Below, one piece after another: positions 6,857-14,359 of a DNA stretch of 64,000 nt. This DNA is from Enterocloster aldenensis (lineage in GTDB: Bacteria > Bacillota > Clostridia > Lachnospirales > Lachnospiraceae): assembly GCF_003434055.1 (NCBI RefSeq), contig NZ_QVEX01000006.1, positions 62,001-126,000 of the forward strand, written 5' to 3'. The notes beneath the pieces are model-generated. The model saw nothing but the letters and a program-made list of their open reading frames with translations, was not told the origin of the DNA and made no database searches. Position numbers and translations under genes: made by a program. How positions within the stretch are numbered: the first letter of the stretch is position 1; every line of letters starts with the position of its first letter.

Positions 6857-6865
6857 TATAGATTA

Positions 6866-7004
6866 CAACTATCTCGTTAAACTACTGTTTCGCAAATAGT
6901 TGCAGACAGGCGCCGTCCGGCGTGAAATTAGAAGTCCGGCGCCTTGCAACTACCACCCTTATGGATGGGTTTTCGCGAAACATTGGGCCGTTTAACGAAT
7001 AGTT
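6866..7004. repeat. inverted-repeat cluster and right direct repeat after rep
   Basis: A 17-base arm CAACTATCTCGTTAAAC (6866-6882) faces GTTTCGCAAATAGTTG (6887-6902) across four bases. A long hairpin follows (GTTGCA...AGGCGCCG with CCGGCGCC...TTGCAAC, about 6899-6948), then TTTCGCGAAA (6971-6980), then GTTTAACGAATAGTT (6990-7004), identical to the copy at 610-624. This cluster is probably the recombination or origin region of the phage; single-stranded folding of such arms into a Xer-type site is known for CTX-like phages. Confidence 0.6.
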
Positions 7005-7095
7005 AACAGGGTTTCTATAACATCCATCAATCAATTATCTGAATCAGTATCCATATGGAATAAAATTGAATAATTGAATAAAGGTGGTGTCTGGT

Positions 7096-7338
7096 ATGCC
7101 CCCCGTTGCTACTTCTTTGGATGCTTTCACATCCTTTTGGTTATGGTTGCCATATTGCAGGACCTCCTTATTGATAATTAATGCAGGTAATAATTATCAG
7201 ACTGTACGGAATCCATCTGACATAGTACAGCTTCTCCTGTGAGCTGGTGCGCTGATTTCCTGTGTGTTGATTTCCTGCCTGTGCTGATTCCGGAGTGTCT
7301 GCTATATGCCGTTATCAGCTGTTTCATAAAGGCTTGAT
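7096..7338 (+). pseudogene. decayed copy of the first phage gene
   Basis: Starting at ATG 7096 behind AAGGTGGTGTCTGG, the DNA tracks the gene at 704-961: GTTGCTAC, GGATGCTTTCACA, TTGCAGGAC, ATAGTACAGCTTCTCCTGTG and GCGCTGATTTCCT can all be lined up, but insertions and deletions break the frame and stops occur early. It follows the right-hand copy of the direct repeat. It is the remnant of a second, tandem phage unit or of the phage's other end, and shows that a related element once extended further right. Confidence 0.65.
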
Positions 7339-7383
7339 GATGCAGTCCTATTCCTGCTTATCCCATATCAGGGCCATTTATGA

Positions 7384-7440
7384 GTTTCGCGAATAGTTGA
7401 CACCATCCATGGAATAGTTAATACCATCCATGGTAAGCCA
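7384..7440. repeat. further copy of the att-like motif with CCATCCATGG repeats
   Basis: GTTTCGCGAATAGTTG (7384-7399) is a variant of the repeated phage motif. It is followed by two copies of CCATCCATGG separated by AATAGTTAATA. No phage-like sequence is recognisable to the right, so this may mark the right boundary between phage remnants and chromosome. The remaining stretch to 7617 holds no gene that I can support. Confidence 0.4.
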
Positions 7441-7617
7441 CCAGACGCAGATTGATTACACTGTCCCCGGCAGTTTTGTATGGATTGTCAGGCTTATTAA
7501 CATTGCGCTGCTGATAAGTCATTTCCCCATCTTCTCTCCTCTCCTATGTATACACTGTCATCTATGACATTTAAATACCCTAATATCTGCTTTACAGCAG
7601 AATGTTTCGGGTTGTTA

Positions 7618-7645
7618 TTGACTTTATCTCCCAATTTGTTATGAT
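7618..7645 (+). promoter_or_regulatory. promoter of the GGDEF-EAL gene
   Basis: TTGACT (7618-7623) and TATGAT (7640-7645) are separated by 16 bases, about 45 bases ahead of the start codon; the ribosome-binding site is TGGAGGT. Confidence 0.55.
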
Positions 7646-7689
7646 TATATGAATGGATTATTAGCACTATTTTAATCTGGAGGTACCAC

Positions 7690-10404
7690 ATGCAAAAGAA
7701 AATATTTCCAATCATATTGATCGCGGCCCTTCTTGTTTCAAGCCTGGTCTCCCTCTTCTTCATTCATAACCTGCAGGGAAATGCCAAGGTCATAAATTAT
7801 GCCGGTGTGGTGCGCGGAGCCACACAGCGTCTGATAAAACAGGAGCTGAATCATTTTCCCAACGATGCGCTGATTGGGCAGATAGAAGGCATCCTGGAGG
7901 AGCTGCAGACCGGGCAGGGGGAGCATGGACTTACGCGTCTTGACAGTGACGAGTTTCAGGGGCTTATTGTCCGGATGCGTGATGAATGGGAACAGATGAA
8001 AGAGGAAATTTATCTTGTGCGCGCGGGCGGGGATACGGATGCCCTCTTCGAGGCCAGCGAAGCATTTTTCGGATTGGCGGACCAGACCGTGGCCACAGCG
8101 GAAATGTTTTCTGAAAAAAGCGTTCGTTCTGCACAAAGGAGCATGTTCATCCTGAACTGCGCCTTTGTCCTGCTCATGGTTTTATTATACATATATAGTG
8201 CCAACCAGGCAAAGCGTCAAAGGGAACTGGAGAAAGCCGAAGAAGAAAACAGGAAAAGGAAGGAACACCTGTCCCGCATGGCAGAAGGCCTTCGTGGACC
8301 CATGAATGATATCCCGGAACTTATCTATGTCTCGGATGTTGAGACCTATGATCTGCTGTTCCTTAATAAGGCAGGCATGGAAACCTTCCATGTGGATTCG
8401 CTGGAGGGAAAGAAATGCTACCGGGTCCTTCAGGGAAAGGAAGCGCCCTGCGAATTCTGTACCACTCCTCATCTGAAGGAAGGGGAAAATTACACATGGG
8501 AATACACCAATCCCCTGACCAGACGTCATTATATCCTGAAGGACCGCCTGATTGAGTGGGAGGACCGGCCGGCCCGTATGGAAATCGCATTTGATACTAC
8601 TGAGTCTGAGAAGGAAAAACAGCAGCTGAAGTTTACATTGGATGCAGAAAAAATGGTAACCAACTGTATCAGCGCCTTATATCAGCAAAATGATATCGTG
8701 GAAACCACAACACAGGTATTGCGTATGTTCGGAAGTTTCCTGTCAGCGGACCGTACTTATATCATATATATCAGGGATGGGCTGATGTACAATGATTATG
8801 AATGGTGTGCCGACGGCATATTGCCTCAGAAAGAATATCTTCAGGCGCTCCCCCTTTCCCTGATTGAGAGATGGATTACATATTTTAACCGGAAGGAATG
8901 CATCATCATAAAGGATTTGGGACAGCTTAAGGATTCGGAGCCGGATGAATACAGGATACTGCATGGGCAGTCCATATCCAGCCTTGTGGCAGCGCCCTTG
9001 GAAGAAGATGGAAAACTGCTTGGATATCTTGGGGTTGACAATCCTCCTCCGGAACGGATCATGAATATAGCCCCGCTGCTTCAGACCCTGTGCTATTTCC
9101 TTCTTCTGGCCCGCCGCCATGCGGAAAGCCAGCGGCAGCTGTCCCACATGAGCTATTTTGATACGCTTACCTCCTTCTATAACAGGAACCGTTACATAGA
9201 GGACACGAATGCCCTGGCCTATACAGGCAGACCGGTCGGCATTGCTTATCTGGATGTAAATGGATTAAAGGACATCAACGACCAGTACGGACATGAATAT
9301 GGCGATAAGGTGCTGGTGGAATGCGCCAGGCGCATGAGATCAGTGTTTATGGGCGCTGACTTTTATAGGATAGGCGGCGATGAGTTTGTGATTATCTGTC
9401 CAGGCATGGAAAAGGATGTTTTTCACAGCAAGCTCCGGGAACTAAAGGCACAATTCCAGAATGACCCTCATTATCAGGCAGCTATCGGCTCCCAGTGGAC
9501 GCACAAGGTTGAGAACCTAAGCCAGATCATTGCCAATGCTGATGCTGAAATGTATGAAGATAAAAAGGAATTTTACCGCACACACCCTGTCTCCCACCGT
9601 TACCGCCATCACAGTGACGAAATCCTGCACCTGGCAGACCCGTCCGTGCTTCAGGAAGAAATTGACCAGAACCATTTTGTGGTTTACCTGCAGCCTAAGA
9701 TTTCCTCCTCTGACCGTTCGGCAGTGGGCGCCGAGGCCCTTATCCGCTATCGTTCCAAGTCAGACACACTGGTCCTTCCGGGGAATTTCCTTCCTCTGCT
9801 GGAGGAGGCCGAGTCCATCAGCCTCATTGATTTTTATGTGTTCAGGTTTGTGTGCGCAAAGCTGAAGGGATGGATTGACAATGGCAGGCAGGCATTTCCC
9901 GTTTCCGTGAACTTCTCCACCGCGTCCCTGATGCAGCCCTCCTTTGTTGAGCAGCTTACGGCTATCTGCAGTTCCTACCATATATCTCCCAGATATATGC
10001 AGATTGAAGTGACGGAACGGGTGCATGACATGGAAGGTCTGGATATTAAATATCTTATATCAAAGCTGCGCCAGGCCGGCTTTACGGTCGCCATTGATGA
10101 TTTTGGAACCGAGTATGCGAATCTGGCCCTTTTGTCAGAGGTGGAATTTGATGTGCTGAAACTGGATAAGAGCATGATAGATAATATCTCCAGTAATCCA
10201 AAGACAAAGGCGGTTGTGGAATCCATCTCGGAAATCTGTACCAAGCTGGGAATCGATATGGTGGCCGAGGGGATTGAAACAGAAGAACAGTTTTCAACCC
10301 TGCGCTCCTGCGGCGTGGGTCTGGCACAGGGATTCCTGTTCAGCAGGCCTATTTCCACGGATGAGTATGAAGAACGGTATCTGAACACAACGATTGACAA
10401 GTGA
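7690..10404 (+). CDS. membrane-bound dual GGDEF-EAL cyclic-di-GMP enzyme
   Basis: A 904-residue signalling protein. Membrane helices at about 5-24 and 152-170 bracket a 125-residue helical extracytoplasmic sensor. A coiled linker, a PAS-like domain (about 200-300, with a CEFC pair at 254-257) and a GAF-like domain (about 320-475) follow. The GGDEF domain has an intact GGDEF at 562-566 (diguanylate cyclase) but no RxxD inhibitory site just upstream. The EAL domain keeps EAL (682-684), the SVNF Asn, the EVTE Glu, DDFG, the Lys of LKLDKS and VAEGIE, so it should be an active phosphodiesterase. The protein probably turns an external or redox signal into c-di-GMP changes. It has its own promoter; the next gene follows after 13 bases and may be co-transcribed. 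Confidence 0.9.
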   Translation: MQKKIFPIILIAALLVSSLVSLFFIHNLQGNAKVINYAGVVRGATQRLIKQELNHFPNDALIGQIEGILEELQTGQGEHGLTRLDSDEFQGLIVRMRDEWEQMKEEIYLVRAGGDTDALFEASEAFFGLADQTVATAEMFSEKSVRSAQRSMFILNCAFVLLMVLLYIYSANQAKRQRELEKAEEENRKRKEHLSRMAEGLRGPMNDIPELIYVSDVETYDLLFLNKAGMETFHVDSLEGKKCYRVLQGKEAPCEFCTTPHLKEGENYTWEYTNPLTRRHYILKDRLIEWEDRPARMEIAFDTTESEKEKQQLKFTLDAEKMVTNCISALYQQNDIVETTTQVLRMFGSFLSADRTYIIYIRDGLMYNDYEWCADGILPQKEYLQALPLSLIERWITYFNRKECIIIKDLGQLKDSEPDEYRILHGQSISSLVAAPLEEDGKLLGYLGVDNPPPERIMNIAPLLQTLCYFLLLARRHAESQRQLSHMSYFDTLTSFYNRNRYIEDTNALAYTGRPVGIAYLDVNGLKDINDQYGHEYGDKVLVECARRMRSVFMGADFYRIGGDEFVIICPGMEKDVFHSKLRELKAQFQNDPHYQAAIGSQWTHKVENLSQIIANADAEMYEDKKEFYRTHPVSHRYRHHSDEILHLADPSVLQEEIDQNHFVVYLQPKISSSDRSAVGAEALIRYRSKSDTLVLPGNFLPLLEEAESISLIDFYVFRFVCAKLKGWIDNGRQAFPVSVNFSTASLMQPSFVEQLTAICSSYHISPRYMQIEVTERVHDMEGLDIKYLISKLRQAGFTVAIDDFGTEYANLALLSEVEFDVLKLDKSMIDNISSNPKTKAVVESISEICTKLGIDMVAEGIETEEQFSTLRSCGVGLAQGFLFSRPISTDEYEERYLNTTIDK

Positions 10405-10417
10405 GGCATTGATTTAA

Positions 10418-11470
10418 ATGAGCAATTTATCATACCACGAACAGATAGACAGGGAGAATATATTAAAGCTGCGGGGATTGGTCAGGGATCTGCCCCCCTT
10501 TTGCAGTGACTTTTTCCGTGGCATAGAACCCAGGACTTCCTCCAGGACGCGGATTGCATACGCCTATGATCTTCATGTATTCTTTGATTTCCTGCACCGG
10601 GAGAATCCCATGCTGTCCAAACTGGAAATAAGGGATATTGCCCTGGAGCACCTGGACCAGCTGTCAGTTACGGATTTTGAGGAATATATGGAATACCTTA
10701 AGTACCGCTTCAATGATAAAAAGCAGGAAGTCATGAACAAAGAACGTGGAATCATGAGAAAGATTTCCTCCCTGAAAAGCTTTTATAATTATTTTTACCG
10801 CAATGAACGCATCAAAAATAATCCTGCTGCCCTTGTGCAGCTTCCAAAACTTCATGAAAAGGAAATCATACGTCTGGACATTGATGAGGTTGCCCTGCTT
10901 TTAGATGAGGTGGAACAGGGAGAAAAATTAACGGATAAGCAGAAGTCTTATCACCAGAAGACAAAAGTCCGTGATTTGGCCCTGCTTACCCTTCTGCTTG
11001 GCACGGGTATCCGCGTATCTGAATGTGTGGGGCTTAATATTGCCGATATAGATTTTAAAAATGGCGGAATCCGCATCTACCGCAAAGGCGGCAAAGAAGT
11101 GACCGTATATTTTGGGACAGAGGTGGAGGATGCCCTTTTGGACTACCTGGAAGAACGGGACCGCATCATCCCGGAAAAAGGCCATGAAGACGCCCTCTTC
11201 CTCTCCCTTCAGCGCAGACGTATGGCGGTCCGCAGTGTGGAGAACCTGGTGAAAAAGTATGCCAGGATTGTTTCTCCCCTGAAACCTATTACCCCCCATA
11301 AACTGCGAAGTACATATGGCACCAACCTGTACCGTGAAACGGGGGATATCTATCTGGTGGCAGATGTTCTCGGCCACTCAGATGTAAATACCACGAAGCG
11401 CCATTATGCGGCCCTGGAGGATGAGCGCAGGCGCAGCGCCCGGAATAAGGTAAGGCTTAGGGAAAAGTAA
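10418..11470 (+). CDS. tyrosine recombinase (XerC/D-like)
   Basis: A 350-residue tyrosine site-specific recombinase with a SAM-like N-terminal domain (about 25-140) and a catalytic domain with the full set of residues: R199 (GTGIRVSE), K223 (RKGGKE), H294 and R297 (HKLR), H320 (LGHSD) and Y330 (KRHYA). It is longer than classical XerC/XerD (about 300) by an N-terminal extension and an insert near 165-185. Such proteins are common in Lachnospiraceae chromosomes and may serve as a Xer enzyme for dimer resolution. It is not inside the phage remnants but lies 3 kb from the att-like repeats; filamentous phages often use the host Xer system, so a link is possible. It starts 13 bases after the GGDEF-EAL gene. 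Confidence 0.8.
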   Translation: MSNLSYHEQIDRENILKLRGLVRDLPPFCSDFFRGIEPRTSSRTRIAYAYDLHVFFDFLHRENPMLSKLEIRDIALEHLDQLSVTDFEEYMEYLKYRFNDKKQEVMNKERGIMRKISSLKSFYNYFYRNERIKNNPAALVQLPKLHEKEIIRLDIDEVALLLDEVEQGEKLTDKQKSYHQKTKVRDLALLTLLLGTGIRVSECVGLNIADIDFKNGGIRIYRKGGKEVTVYFGTEVEDALLDYLEERDRIIPEKGHEDALFLSLQRRRMAVRSVENLVKKYARIVSPLKPITPHKLRSTYGTNLYRETGDIYLVADVLGHSDVNTTKRHYAALEDERRRSARNKVRLREK

Positions 11471-11473
11471 TCT

Positions 11474-12475
11474 TCACAAATATAAAATGAATTCACTCCC
11501 CTGCCCCGCCCTGCTGTGCACCTGGATGGTCCCTCTGTGTTTCTCCACAATATCCTTCACAAGGGCCAGTCCCAGCCCTGCCCCTCCAATGGACCGCGAC
11601 CGCGACTGGTCAACCCTGTAAAAGGGTTCAAAAATACGCTCACACTCTTCTTTTGGGATTCCGATACCTGTATCCTCTATTTTTATGATGACGTCCTCCT
11701 GCTGCTGGCTGGCCGAGATAAATATGGAGCCGTTTTCACGGTTATATTTTGCTGCATTTTCAACCAGATTACTCATTGCCCTGTAAAGCATGGTGCGGTT
11801 CCCAGTCAGCTTTATGCCTGACAGGCTGCTAAGGGACACGGACAGGTGCTTTGCATTCAGCTGAGCGGACAGTTCTTCCAGGATTTCCGCAAACATTTCA
11901 TCTACCGGCACTTCCTCACACATTTCACTGCTCTTCTCTGTTGTCAGCTGGAACAGATTGTCCACCAGACGGATCATCCGCTCCGTGTTGGTCCTGACAA
12001 TTGACAGCACCCGTTCCATCTGGGCTGCCGAAGCCTTTTCCTCCATGTCCAGCACATCCAGGTTCACCAGCATGGTTGCAAGGGGGGTCTTAAGTTCATG
12101 GGCAGCGCTGGCTGAAAAACGCTGCTGGCGCTCAAAGGAGGCGCTGACGTTGTCCATCATATGATTAAAGGAACCTGCAAGCTGTCCAATTTCATCCGCC
12201 CTGTCCTGATGTTCCACACGGCGGGACAGGTTATTGCCTCCAATCTCTTCAATGGTATCCGTCAGCTCCCCCAGCGGCTTCAGCGCTTTCCCGGCCATGA
12301 GCCAGGTTGCGCCTGTTCCCAGGAAAAGCATGAGGACCAGGCCGGCAACTCCCCATAGATTGAACCGGTTGCCGGCCTGCTTTATGGTAAATGTCATTTC
12401 CCCTGGATCTGTCTCAGCCGGGACTGCGGTGGATACAACAATATCGTATTCATCTGACTGGGTAACAAAGTACTG
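11474..12475 (-). pseudogene. histidine kinase lacking its N-terminus
   Basis: This is the C-terminal three quarters of an OmpR-partner sensor kinase. From the ATG at 12397, 307 residues remain: one membrane helix (15-34), HAMP, a dimerisation domain with the phosphorylated His (SAAHELKTPLA, H100), and an ATPase domain with N box (SNLVENAAKY), G1 (DTGIGIP), F box (FEPFYRV) and G2 (GAGLGLAL). The frame stays open upstream of that ATG right to the response-regulator stop codon and encodes what looks like the end of an extracytoplasmic domain (QYFVTQSDEYDIVVST). So the first membrane helix and most of the sensor are missing, and the break is flush with the regulator's stop. The ATG has GGGG only two bases away, a poor start. 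If translated it would be a sensor-less kinase. Confidence 0.75.
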
Positions 12476-13156
12476 CTATTTCCTCTCCTCCCCGCCAATG
12501 AGATAACCGGCTCCACGGATATTCCTTATGATATCATCCTTGGTAACTGCAAGCAGCTTGCGGCGGATGACGCTGATATAAACCTTGACCTGATTGGAAA
12601 ATGGGTCTGCCTCGCTGTCCCACACATGTTCCATCAGTTCCTCGGCGCTTACCGGTCTGCCCATATGCATCATCAGATATTCGAGTATGGCAAATTCACG
12701 CATGGTCAGCTCCAGCGGAATGCCGTTACAGCTCGCGGTCCTTGCATTTGTATCCAGGCAAAGGCCGCCCCACATCAGGGCGGCGTCTGCCTGGGTGAAA
12801 GAACGCCGGAGCAGCATACGGATACGCGCCTCCAGTTCCTGGAAATGAAAGGGCTTGGTAAGATAATCGCTTGCACCGCTGTCCAATCCCGCTATCTTGT
12901 CTGTTAGTTCTGAGCGGGCGGAAAGTATCAGTACCTTTGTATGGTTTTCCAGGGATTGTATGTGCCTGAGGACTTTCATTCCATCCATGCCCGGTAGGTT
13001 CAGGTCAAGTACCACCAGATCATAGCGGTTGATATAACACAGATGGACAGCTTCTGCACCGTCACCCGAGGAGTCCACGGCATAACCGCGTTTCCTCAGT
13101 CCGCAGCATAACGCTTCCCTCATATCATCCTCATCCTCCACAATTAAAAGCCTCAT
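12476..13156 (-). CDS. OmpR-family response regulator
   Basis: A 226-residue two-domain regulator. The receiver domain (1-115) has the acidic pair in LIVEDEDD, the phosphoacceptor Asp in VVLDLNLPG, and the Lys in LTKPF. The C-terminal winged helix (about 128-222) has the OmpR pattern (LTMREFAILEYLM ... VKVYISVIRRKL ... RGAGYLI). It would act on a nearby membrane or envelope gene, possibly the small exported protein upstream. The gene order is exported protein, regulator, kinase, all on the minus strand. Its cognate kinase is truncated directly after this gene's stop codon. Confidence 0.9.
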   Translation of the reverse strand: MRLLIVEDEDDMREALCCGLRKRGYAVDSSGDGAEAVHLCYINRYDLVVLDLNLPGMDGMKVLRHIQSLENHTKVLILSARSELTDKIAGLDSGASDYLTKPFHFQELEARIRMLLRRSFTQADAALMWGGLCLDTNARTASCNGIPLELTMREFAILEYLMMHMGRPVSAEELMEHVWDSEADPFSNQVKVYISVIRRKLLAVTKDDIIRNIRGAGYLIGGEERK

Positions 13157-13199
13157 TGCATACCATATCCTTCCATCCGCTTATTTATGTTCCATACGG

Positions 13200-13559
13200 T
13201 TAATTGACGGAAACTCCCCTGGACTGGGTAACATAGACCCTGCTGCCATCTGCCATCTCGAAATAGCGGTTGCCATTTCCATCGGTTTTCTGAGGCGGCA
13301 GCTTTTTACCGGTATCCGTATTATCTGCCCGCACAATGGAAACCGTGCTCCCATTTTCCGTATCATAGTACTGGACCCCATTTCCATTATTTCCTAAGTC
13401 AGGTAAGGTCATGTTCATGTCTGTCTCTCTGCCGTCAGCCTCTTTTACTGTTACGGTATAAATCTCCTGTTTTGCCTCTGCTGCAAATGCGGGAATCCCA
13501 AGGGCTGCGGTTGCAATGGCTGTAACGGCCAGACATGTCATCATTTTGTGTTTCATCAT
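13200..13559 (-). CDS. small exported protein of a two-component operon
   Basis: A 119-residue protein with a signal peptide (residues 1-27, MKHKMMTCLAVTAIATAALG, then IPAFAAEA). The mature part is small, beta-rich and polar, with repeated turns such as NGNGVQYYDTENGS and DGNGNRYFEMADGS that look like two copies of one strand-turn-strand unit. No known family. The start follows CGGAGGT; the second ATG three bases on is an alternative. It lies 43 bases ahead of the OmpR-type regulator and may be its sensor partner or its target. Confidence 0.7.
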   Translation of the reverse strand: MMKHKMMTCLAVTAIATAALGIPAFAAEAKQEIYTVTVKEADGRETDMNMTLPDLGNNGNGVQYYDTENGSTVSIVRADNTDTGKKLPPQKTDGNGNRYFEMADGSRVYVTQSRGVSVN

Positions 13560-13676
13560 AATCTGTTACCTCCGGTTTATATTGTTTTTTTATGGCTGCT
13601 GCAATGTGATCACGCATTCATTATATACAATATAAGGTTAAAACACGGTTAGAAATCCATGTTCCGGATCAAAAAA

Positions 13677-14357
13677 CTATCTTGCAGAAAAGGTGACGGT
13701 AAAAACAGTACCCTTGCCCAACGTGCTTTCCACCCAGACAGAACCACCCATGGACTCGGCCGTCGTCTTCACGATATACAGGCCCAGGCCGCTGGAACCG
13801 TCCTTTTCCCCGCTCTCCGGCGTATGGCGCAGCCCATTGTAGATTAAATTGTCCAATATGCTCCAGATTTTGTTTTTGTCAATTTTAAGCTCCAGCCTAT
13901 GATTAGATTGGACCAGGAAGGTAATCCCTTTATCCCGCACCAGGTCGCCGTACTTCCTGTCCGCCTCCTCGATAAGGAATCCGGCACATACCCACTCCGG
14001 ATGATAGACAATGGTTCCGCATTCCATGCGGGTAACCTCAAACAGGTTGTGGATGAGCCGCTGAAGGTCCAGGTTCTTGTGATAGGCAATGCCGAGGTAT
14101 TCCGTCCTCTCCTGTTCACTGGAAGCAATCATATCATCTCCCAGCAGCTCCAGATAATTATTGAGCACGGTCAGGGGCGTCTTAAGGTCATGGGAAATGT
14201 TGCCGATCATTTCCTGAAGTGCTGTCTGGGAGGCTTTCAGCTGTTGGTTGGCATGGTTCAGCTGGGCCGTGCGCTGTTTAACCAGCTCCTCCAGGTTGGC
14301 ATTGATCCGCTCCGCCTCATCGTGGGCCTGGACATAGCTGCGCGACAGCATGACCAT
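13677..14357 (-). pseudogene. histidine kinase fragment with two deletions
   Basis: A 226-residue remnant of a larger sensor kinase. It starts with the end of what looks like a last membrane helix (the open frame upstream reads AGCTAVGMVML), then a coiled coil, the dimerisation domain with H56 (NISHDLKTPLT) and the N box (LDNLIYNGLRHT). The sequence then jumps from HTPESG directly to EKDGSSGLGLYIV, the G2 box: the G1 and F boxes, some 40-50 residues, are missing in frame near 13810. Without G1 the ATP site cannot form. The N-terminal sensor is missing too, the fragment beginning three bases after the PBP stop. It is probably dead, or at most a phosphatase or dimerisation module. Confidence 0.75.
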
Positions 14358-14359
14358 TC

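Noticed and set aside
7497..7763. An 88-codon minus-strand frame across the promoter and start of the GGDEF-EAL gene
   Set aside because: It overlaps a good plus-strand promoter, ribosome-binding site and coding start, and has no recognisable features.
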